Positions 56,334 to 64,000 of a stretch of DNA of 64,000 bases are shown here, piece by piece (position 1 is the first letter of the stretch; each line of letters begins with the position of its first letter). The position numbers and the translations under genes are program-made. Source of the DNA: Caecitellus pseudoparvulus. Lineage: Eukaryota; Bigyra: Bicosoecida. The stretch spans positions 62,001 through 126,000 of the forward strand of contig CBFFRQ010000056.1 of the NCBI GenBank assembly GCA_965644315.1, read 5' to 3'. Under the pieces are notes generated by a model. The model made no database searches. It had not been told where the DNA came from and saw only the letters and a program-made list of their open reading frames with translations.

Positions 56334-59300
56334 ATGGCCACGCGAGCCATCGTCACAGCGAGGAGAGGCGCTCGGGAGGGCTACGCCAAGGCCTTAGAGC
56401 ACACTGAGCCATGCAGGGCGAAGTGTAAAGAGTGTACAAACGAAGTGGAACGAGTTCTCGGCAAGTTTGTCTCGCTGAAACTCCTGTACTTCTGGGGGGC
56501 AGCCATCTTCCTTGGCACCGCAGCACTGCTCTTCGTGCTTGGCCTGGGAATTCCGCCCGCAATGGCCGATGCTCTGTCCCAAGAACTCCGGGCATCAGTC
56601 ATTTCCACGAGCAAAATCCCCCGCGCCACTGCCTTGACGGGCGGGAAGGAAGTGCACGAGAAATGTGAGTCAAGGCGTTTCTTGGTTTGTCACGCGCCCC
56701 AACGCAAGGCCGCAACCCAAGCGCCACGCAGATCGCTACCGGGTGATGGAGTTCACTAACTTTGTCCCTTCTCTGGAGCAAGGTGACCAACCAGTAGCTG
56801 ACATTGTGGGGCCTGTGACATACGAGGTTCAGGAGCATGTGCGTTTGGCCCTCTGGTTCTGGCGCAGGCGAGTTGCCCAGCAGCCCGCCCACGCTCCCTG
56901 TCCCTCCAGTTTCACGAGCGCAACCGCTTGGACAACTTCATGGAGTACAAGAAGCGGACCACCCGCAGTTTGATTTCATCAGAGACCAACACAGGGAACT
57001 CTGGGCGCCTGATCACGATGCCGAACCCGGCATGGCACACCCTGCATGGTGTCTTCAAGAGGTGCGTACATGCGCCACGCTGGGGATCAGGGTTTCAGTT
57101 CAGCATGCTGAGTGGCCTTTTGCTGCAGGAACAAGCTTGTCGTGGACTGGGAAGATGCAGGCATTCCCATGCTGGCCAGCATGGCATTGCATCAAATCAA
57201 GGCCAGTGCGCCCCTAGCAGTCAAGCGGGTCTTGTGGTCTGCGGTTGTCGGCAAGTGGTACAGCACGGCAATCACCAGGATCTACGGGGGCGACCAAGGC
57301 GCCCACATCAGCGACTTTGTGTCCTCCAATCGCGACGGGCTCATCGTCCGCGGGTATGATGCTGGCGTGCAGATGAACGAGCCTTCCAACGACTTTGACT
57401 TCCTTGTATTGCCTGTCGTCAGCGGAGTCACGGGCTCTTCTCAGACGCAAATCAGCGTGGAAGTGGCGCAAAAGCTGCTTGACCCTCAAGATAGCTTTTC
57501 CCTGCTGCACCACAACGGCATTGCAAGGTTCATCTCTGTCCTTCGGCACTTCGACTTCGACTTGCCGCCGGCCCCGCTGGAAGCGCACCATGAAGAAGTG
57601 CAGAGATTTGTGGAGGTGTGGACCGCACAGCTGAACTCCCTCGAGCCCCGGTACATCCAAGACAAGGAGCTGCTCGTGAAGCACCTCCGTCAGGTGCTGC
57701 TGTGGCTGGCAGAGCTCATTGATGGGCGAGGGGACGTGGGCCGGGTCGCACGCTTGCGCTTGCAGCAGCGCATCGCAGATGAGCTGTACGGTGCAAACCT
57801 CATCCCATCAGCTGATTGGAGTTTAGTTGTCCCGGCCCAGCTCGGCAGCAACGCGGCTGCCGGCCTGGCTTTCTGGCTTGGCGACCGAGGAGTCCCTGTG
57901 GAGAACCGCCAGCTCACACGCCTGGACCAGGTCGCCGGCATGACCCTTGAGAACCAGTGCAAGGCAAGCAGGGAAACAGACGCGGGGCTCACATCCTCAG
58001 ACCACGGCGGCAGTCTGGCTGACAACACCCTGAACGCGGAGCAGCTGTGGCATGAGCCGCTGTACTTCGTCGCACCGGAGGCGTCCTGTGTGCTGGTCCG
58101 GGCGCAAACAGCTGATCCAGCCCTGCCACCGTCGAATTTTCAGAGCAAGTTCAATGCGACACAGATGGCATGGCTACTTGAGCGCTTCACAAGTGGCCCA
58201 GCCATGCAAGGCGTGCCCACGCCGGTCGACACTACCTTGCAGGTGAACGGCAGTGAGGCCATCTCCAAGCTGTACTTCGGAATCAAAGACATCTGGTACG
58301 ACTTCAAGGACCGTACCCTTGCAAATGCCATCCAGCTCGCTGCAAACACTAGTGGCCACGGCCTCACGGCGATTCTGCAAGAGTTTGCTGTGCAGGAACG
58401 CACTATGGTGCAGAACAACCCTGACACAGCGCAGTACATCGCAGCCCAAATACGGAAGGAGGAGCTCTCTCGAGCTTACCTTGAGGCAACAGGGCACTCC
58501 TCTTCCGACCCACATGGTCTTGGTGCTGGGGCGCGGCTGAATGGTTTGGCCTGTCGGCGGCACCTCGAGGTGCATTGGGGACTGGACCTTGGCAGCATGG
58601 ACTTCACATGTGAGCAGCTTTACGACGTCGTCTTTTGGCTGGATCACCTGGCCCTTGAGTTTATGTTGCGGCCTCAGTTCATTTTCGATGAGCCCGACTC
58701 CGTGGTGCCTTCCCTGTCACACTTGAGCTCGGGCCCCATCATCCGGGCCAAAGGCGTGGACTACCTTGACGGCGGCCTTGACGATCCCCTTTTCCGGCGC
58801 ATCTTTGGATTCAAGTACCCAGGCGCAGCACCTTGGAACAGTGATCAAGCGAATACTTGGTTGGCTCAATACGCTGACGACATGGAACCAGATGCTGTGG
58901 ACATTGGTGTTGTTTCGCAAGGCGACATCGGCCTGCTGGTGAAACGCAACGGCAGTCGGTCCCTTGAAATATGGGGAGGCGTAACCCTTATCTCTGGATC
59001 AGCTAGTGGGTGGCAAATCCCTCCCCAGCTCCAGCGCGTGGCGGACTTTGGGGAGTATGCGCCGTCTGTGAGTGTGTGGATGCCTTCTCTTGAGCGCCCC
59101 GCCCGCTTCACGTACACGGCGACCAAGCAAGACAACGACCGGGGGCTTCGAGTGCATCGGTACGAGCTGTTGGAGAGTGCAGACATACAATCCCTGCCCT
59201 CTGACGTCGCCTTCTGCAGGCGGGCTGAGGTGCAGGCTTGCAGGGGCCCCGAAGTGGAGAGCGCCCCGCCTTCTTGCTTGCGATCGCTGCGGTTTGCACC

Positions 59301-60273
59301 ATCGCTGTTCGACACGGAAAAATCCTACGAGGCGTTCCTGATCGGCCAACCCTTCCTCTTTGGCTGCGACGCAGATACACAAGCGCTGGGATACGAGTGG
59401 GTGGAGACGGTGCAGGTGGACAGGTCCAGCAGTGCGGCACATGGCTCCTTCGCCGAGTACGAGCCCATCGTCGGGCAGTCTGTCAGGTCTCGCTTTCAAG
59501 AAGGAAAGTACGTCGAAATCAAGCCTTCCAGGTGGTTTCAACATGCGCCCCATGCAGTGCTGCAGTTGCATTCGCTGTCACGGGAGCGGAATCTACCCGT
59601 CAGCATGGTAGCAGCGTGGGCTGCTGATGTCGGCACACGAAACCAGCTCATCGACTCGTCCATCCCAGGTGGCTGCTTTGGCGGAGGCACTATCCTCGCG
59701 GTGGTGGGCCTCCTCCTGCTTTGCCTGTTTCGAAGGCGGCGTGCCCTGGTTCGGGCCCGAGTGCGCCCGCCCAAGGTCCGGAGCTACGCAGAGGTGCAGG
59801 CTCTTAGAGCACAGCGCATGAAGGAAGCGGAGGAGGCTTTGAAGAAGCAAGACGAGCAGAAGCGGCTGACCAAGGCCGGGAAACGCGCAGTCATGCTGCG
59901 GAAAGACCCCGCGGCGACCGCGAAGACGTACACTCTGGAGGAGATTGAGCAGGAGATGCAGCGCCTCGCTGAGCGCAAGCAGGCGCTGGAGGAGGCGGCT
60001 GCGGCAGGGAAGGCCTGGGCGAAGGGGGTGCAAGTGGCAGCACAGAGGCCCGGCACGGCACCCGCAGATGCTGAGATTGCCTCAAAGCGGGCGGCGCAGC
60101 CTAGCCTGGCAGCAGTGACACAGGAGCAGCTGGCAGCGGCGGAGGTTGGGCTGGAGAAGGAGCAGGTAGAGGCTGCTGTTCGGCCTGGGGGGGGGATCCT
60201 CACGCGATTGAGTGGCATCCTGGGCAGTGGCGGCGCAGGGGACCCAGAAGCGGACCAAAAGGCAGCGCCCTAA
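56334..60273 (+). CDS. CD36/LIMP-2-like two-span membrane protein
   Basis: Four exons (56334-56664, 56732-56838, 56910-57061, 57129-60273) join in phase for 1,244 residues. An N-terminal span (LLYFWGAAIFLGTAALLFVLG) is followed by YRVMEFTNFVPSLEQGDQP and VADIVGPVTYEVQEH, which matches the CD36-family pattern of a Phe/Thr-Asn segment, then G-x-x-P and E/D-x-GP-Y/V-T/V-Y. A second span lies near residue 1,050 (GGGTILAVVGLLLLCLFRRRR), leaving an ectodomain of about 1,000 residues and a basic, coiled-coil cytosolic tail of about 190. Typical CD36 proteins have about 470 residues with short tails, so this would be a strongly enlarged member. The family binds lipids or lysosomal enzymes. Identification rests on the N-terminal 150 residues and on topology. 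Confidence 0.5.
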
Positions 60274-60312
60274 AGCATCGAGGGGCAGTAAGAGAGAGGG
60301 GACCAGCGCGCA

Positions 60313-63300
60313 TCACGTCGAAGCGCTGCCGCCTGCAGGACTTGAGTGTTCTACGGCAGCCACCGCCTTCTCTTGGTTGCGGCGGCTGTTGCGCGCGCGG
60401 ATGATGGTTTCAAACTGAGCGCGCATCTCTGCGAGCGCAGTTTGTAAGCGGGACAACTGCCCATCCTTGCGGACCGACTCAGCATTGGCCGCCTCTAGGG
60501 CCACCTCCATCTCTCGGTACTTGACGATCTGCTCCCGCAGCATGGCTTCCCGGCCACGCACAGCCACGAGAGCAGTCTCGCACGCATCTAACTCGCCCTC
60601 CAGCTCGCGTGCAGCTTGCACCGCAGCTTCTCGCGCCGCTACGGCAGCCTGCGCATCGCTGCGTGCTTCCTTAGCTGCAGCGTCGGCACCCTTAGCGGCC
60701 AGCGTAGCTTGTTCCATTGTTAGACGTGCTTGTTCTGCCTCCCTTTGGGCTTCTCGTACCCGTTCGCGGGCACTCCTGGCGTCGCAAGCGGCGGCCATCA
60801 TGTTGCCCCACGCGGCGTACTGCATGAGCGAGCCACACAGCAATGAACCGGTCAAGGCCAGCATGTTCACCTGAGCCTCATCATAGGCCGTGCCGGGCTC
60901 CGGCTGGACGTACAAGGCACCCAGGCAGTGGAACTGTGCCACGTGCTGGCCCACAGTGTCCAGAGCTGATGCCTGCTCGGCTGCCACGAGGAGGGGCACC
61001 GCCACGGCCATGGGCGCTGCTTCGGGCGTCGGCCGCGACTGCACCACTTGCCGCCGCTCGAATGCATCTCCCGCTGGGCCGGCAACGGATCGCATGATGC
61101 GCCCTTCGCTTGAAGCGGCGCCTTCAGCATCCACATCTGCGGCTGCGGCAAGCAGCAGCGACTCCCGCCCAATGGAAGTCAGGACTGAAGATGCGTCGGT
61201 GGCATCATCGCCGTAAGCACTAGAGAGAGGATCGGAAGCTCTCACGAGTTGGCCGATTTCCTCTGCGCTCAAGTACAAGCGCACGCACGCTGCGCCGAGG
61301 TCCACTGCCAGCCCATGGCACCAGCGGGTCAGCGGAGCCGTGGGCGCGACACTGCCCTGCACTTCCCACTGCTGGTCTGGGTGCGCCAGCTGGAGAGCTT
61401 GCAGCACCGGCATGGACTGCATGGGGCGCAGCAAGGGCGTCCACAGGTGCGACATAGCAGCCTCAAAGAGCCGCGTGACGTGGCGTTCGCGGGCTGTGCT
61501 GGCTCGTGTCGCCTCCAGCTGCTGCGTGACGGCGAGCAGCTCAGCATCCTGCTCACGAGCCAACGAAGCCGCTTGGTCTGCCGCTTCTTCCTGCTCCAGG
61601 GAGCGAAGGTGCAGGGAGCGGCGTTGCTCCTGCAGCGCCTGCACTGTCGCTGTGCCTGTGCTGTGGGCCGCCAGCACACGCTCTGCTTCGTCGACAATGC
61701 CCTGCAGGCCAGCGATGAGCCCACCCACGGACACCATTGTGCGCATGACGGGCTTGAGGTGTCCCAGGGCGTCGGCGGAGGTGCCCCTTGAGGACCGCAG
61801 CAGAACCACCTGCAGGACGCCCTGAACCTGCCCCCGCCCTCGGTGGCGCGGAGGCAGGAAAGGCAGGCACACGACAGTGCCCAGTGCGATGCTGCTCTCG
61901 TGCGTGGAGTGCCGGGCATGGCCTCCGCGGGATGGCCCAGCTGGCCCGTGGATGAGCATGCTGCGAGCTGTCAGCGGCTCCTCTGGCGCCACCAGGGCAG
62001 CAAGGTCCACGACATCCTGGGAGAGCGCTGCGGACATGGCTGCTCGCAGGGCCCTGCCTTCGGGGGCCTCGTAGCGCTCATCGCGGCCGCTGGCATCCCC
62101 TGCGATGACAGGTCGCCGGGAGGACGCTGCCCCCGATGCCAGGCCCTCCCCATCGGCCAGCACAAAGATGCGGGCATCAGTGCCGCTGCTGCCAGATGAT
62201 TCCGGGACCACTGAGATCCAGACATGCTCACCATGCACTGAGCCATCTGTGGCATCTGGGTGCTGGGAACCGCGGACAGGGCTGGCGTTTTGGAGGCCAC
62301 CCTGCCCCTGCAGCAGCCCACACCGCTCCGCCAGGACCCGGGACATGCGCCACCACATGACTGCTGCGGCCGCGCCGGCGACGGCTGGGATGCTCTTCGT
62401 CGCAGCAGCCATGGTGGCGCCCAACATATCGCGAAGGGCTCGGAAGGCATCCACGGAGAGAGTGCTCGGCGGCTGTGGTGCAGCGGCCTGAGGTGGTGTG
62501 TGCGGGGCATCGTCCAGTCCGCTCACGTCAGGCGACACCTCCCTGTCTTCCAGCTGCTCAGCTGCCCAGTCCAGCGAGTCCGAGACGTGCTCTTCGTGCA
62601 CAGCACCTAGGGCATCCCCCACACTGGACAGCGTGGCCAGGGCTCCCTTCGCAGCAGCCTTGCTGACCATGGCCTGGGCTCGCTCAGCAGCCCACTGCTG
62701 CCGCACTGCACCGTACGCCAAGCGCACTGACTTCATGAAGGCCACTGCTCGGTGCAGCCGTGCGGCGCCCGACCGCTGCACAGAGAAGGACGTCAGCTCC
62801 CACACCAGCCCAGCGGCCGCCGCCCCCAGCGTGTGCGCGTACACTCGCATGAGCATCTGCCGCTGTGCCTCTGCCTGGGCTGCCCGTGCTGCCCGGGAAC
62901 GGTGCTTGGCACTGCCAGACTCGGCCAGGCGTGTCGTGCGGCTGACGCGAGGCTTCACTGTGATGAGTTGCACCACGCCGAAAGGTGTGCAGCCATGCGC
63001 ACTGGCCCGAGCGCCGGCATCGGCATTATCAAGCCCAGTGGTGGTGAGGGGCAAGTGTCCATCGTCGCCCGAAAAGAGACCCGGGACGGGCTGGTCACTG
63101 AAACCAGCACCAGGCTGTGGCTCCCCTGCGCCACGAGCCGTGCTGCCCAGGGTTGTCGAGGCCCCTCCCATCACACTTCGGTTCTCTGACACGTACGCTG
63201 CCTCCCGAGCGCTGGCAGCTTGTTGTGAGGCGGCTGCAGCAGCCTCAGCTTGCGCCGCCAGCGCAAGCAGGTCTCCAGCATCTTTACCACAGTCAACGAG

Positions 63301-64000
63301 GTGCCCCACTCCCGGGTTCACCGGAACTGCCGTCACGTGCGCCACGGCCCGGCTTGCAACTTCATCCACGATGGCATCGCGGCTGACACCCATCACCTGC
63401 GCAGCTGCAAAGCCTGTGCCAACGCCGCCACTAGTGGTGGACACACCTGCTCTCTCAGCCAGCTCACGCAGCACTGTATCCACTGCATCCCCAGTGGCAG
63501 GCGAGGTCTGCTGCTGAGCCCAGGCGCCAGCGACGCTGCCCGGCACCGCTGCCTCTGCCGCACCACCTTGCCGTGAGGTACGTCTTCGCAGTCCCTTCAC
63601 ACGAGCCGCCACGACAGCTGACGGGACGGCGATGGAGCTGGACACCCACGAACCTTGCACAGCGCCCACTGGGCCATGATTCGTGACGGGTGCCGCTTCG
63701 GCCAGTGCTTGGGTCGCAGGCGCTGTCGTGACACCCAGCGCTTGTGTGCTGATGCCGCTGGGCCCATCCACACCTGACACGACAGAGGACGCCGCAGTCA
63801 GAGGCGACGTCGCACTGCCGCCACCATACATGGTCTCCCCCAGGCCCGCCACCACGAAGTGCGAGCGCAGTTCATACCCCATGGAGTGAATGTCCAGGCA
63901 CGCATCTGGCGGGTGGGGGGCGCCGACGATGGGGTAGTCGTCTTCCCCAGCTGCCCCGACCAGACGGTGCCACGCCACGCCACCCTCTCCGTCCCCCTCC
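60313..64000 (-). CDS. GAF-like and coiled-coil protein, 5' end beyond the window
   Basis: An open frame of at least 1,221 residues that continues past the right edge of the window, so its N-terminus is missing. Two regions look like GAF domains: one with GTVVCLPFLPP and GVLQVVLLRS, another with PMAVAVPLLVAA and HCLGALYVQPEPG followed by a helix (LALTGSLLCGSLMQYA). Between them runs a helical segment with SLHLRSLEQEEAADQAASLA; after them an Ala/Glu/Arg coiled coil of about 130 residues (REAVQAARELEGELDACE). The N-terminal 500 residues are Ala/Ser-rich with a basic helical part. GAF domains bind small molecules or mediate dimerisation; the function is unknown. The stop lies 39 nt from that of the CD36-like gene. 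Confidence 0.7.
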   Translation of the reverse strand, partial: EGDGEGGVAWHRLVGAAGEDDYPIVGAPHPPDACLDIHSMGYELRSHFVVAGLGETMYGGGSATSPLTAASSVVSGVDGPSGISTQALGVTTAPATQALAEAAPVTNHGPVGAVQGSWVSSSIAVPSAVVAARVKGLRRRTSRQGGAAEAAVPGSVAGAWAQQQTSPATGDAVDTVLRELAERAGVSTTSGGVGTGFAAAQVMGVSRDAIVDEVASRAVAHVTAVPVNPGVGHLVDCGKDAGDLLALAAQAEAAAAASQQAASAREAAYVSENRSVMGGASTTLGSTARGAGEPQPGAGFSDQPVPGLFSGDDGHLPLTTTGLDNADAGARASAHGCTPFGVVQLITVKPRVSRTTRLAESGSAKHRSRAARAAQAEAQRQMLMRVYAHTLGAAAAGLVWELTSFSVQRSGAARLHRAVAFMKSVRLAYGAVRQQWAAERAQAMVSKAAAKGALATLSSVGDALGAVHEEHVSDSLDWAAEQLEDREVSPDVSGLDDAPHTPPQAAAPQPPSTLSVDAFRALRDMLGATMAAATKSIPAVAGAAAAVMWWRMSRVLAERCGLLQGQGGLQNASPVRGSQHPDATDGSVHGEHVWISVVPESSGSSGTDARIFVLADGEGLASGAASSRRPVIAGDASGRDERYEAPEGRALRAAMSAALSQDVVDLAALVAPEEPLTARSMLIHGPAGPSRGGHARHSTHESSIALGTVVCLPFLPPRHRGRGQVQGVLQVVLLRSSRGTSADALGHLKPVMRTMVSVGGLIAGLQGIVDEAERVLAAHSTGTATVQALQEQRRSLHLRSLEQEEAADQAASLAREQDAELLAVTQQLEATRASTARERHVTRLFEAAMSHLWTPLLRPMQSMPVLQALQLAHPDQQWEVQGSVAPTAPLTRWCHGLAVDLGAACVRLYLSAEEIGQLVRASDPLSSAYGDDATDASSVLTSIGRESLLLAAAADVDAEGAASSEGRIMRSVAGPAGDAFERRQVVQSRPTPEAAPMAVAVPLLVAAEQASALDTVGQHVAQFHCLGALYVQPEPGTAYDEAQVNMLALTGSLLCGSLMQYAAWGNMMAAACDARSARERVREAQREAEQARLTMEQATLAAKGADAAAKEARSDAQAAVAAREAAVQAARELEGELDACETALVAVRGREAMLREQIVKYREMEVALEAANAESVRKDGQLSRLQTALAEMRAQFETIIRARNSRRNQEKAVAAVEHSSPAGGSAST

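Noticed and set aside
1-64000. Bacterial or viral origin of the window
   Set aside because: Dozens of spliceosomal introns, ribosomal eL20, proteasome, axonemal and SMN-complex genes show a eukaryotic nuclear genome; no viral hallmark gene was seen.

Overview
This 64 kb window is nuclear DNA of a GC-rich, gene-dense, single-celled eukaryote. It shows 28 protein-coding genes, about one per 2.3 kb, and most carry short introns (about 40-320 nt) that restore well-conserved proteins when removed by eye. No rRNA, tRNA, transposon or CRISPR array was recognised. The lineage cannot be fixed from the sequence. The cell almost certainly builds cilia or flagella: PACRG, CFAP45, a SAS-6-like protein, a DPY-30-motif protein resembling a radial-spoke component and a tiny-macrocysts-type giant membrane protein all lie here. 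It also uses selenocysteine, because its selenophosphate synthetase reads through an in-frame TGA. An alga or a heterotrophic flagellate would both fit; no photosynthesis gene is visible.

Layout. 0-8 kb: TerD-domain protein with a CAAX tail (5' end outside the window), a low-complexity protein, SAS-6-like, Rab1, a small unknown protein, ribosomal eL20 and the WD40 protein STRAP. 8-26 kb: THOC1, a long ENGase (GH85), a lysine-rich unknown, XPF, Lon protease, a type I membrane protein and a degenerate IMP2-like protein. 26-40 kb: DPY-30 protein, proteasome RPN6, PACRG, a TPR-like protein, selenoprotein SelD, CFAP45 and an N6AMT1/HemK2-type methyltransferase. 40-64 kb: a TPR+J-domain protein, a TmcB-like protein with a PAS-like region, a papain-family protease, a FAAH-type amidase, 3-ketodihydrosphingosine reductase, a CD36-like protein and a GAF/coiled-coil protein cut by the window end.

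Genes mostly alternate in orientation, giving nine tight convergent pairs and several divergent promoters of 270-440 nt. Two short DNA motifs recur and are not explained by the genes. The palindrome AATGCATT (core AATGCA) sits just after stop codons and is often shared by both genes of a convergent pair; it looks like a bidirectional 3'-end signal. A CGGAAAT(T/C)G element lies within about 100 nt of start codons in several divergent promoters. Splice donors favour GTGAGT and GTGCGT.

Gene models with introns were built by hand from frame, splice signals and family conservation. Conserved cores are reliable; first exons and a few 3' ends (Lon, the type I membrane protein, KDSR, the J-domain protein) are tentative.
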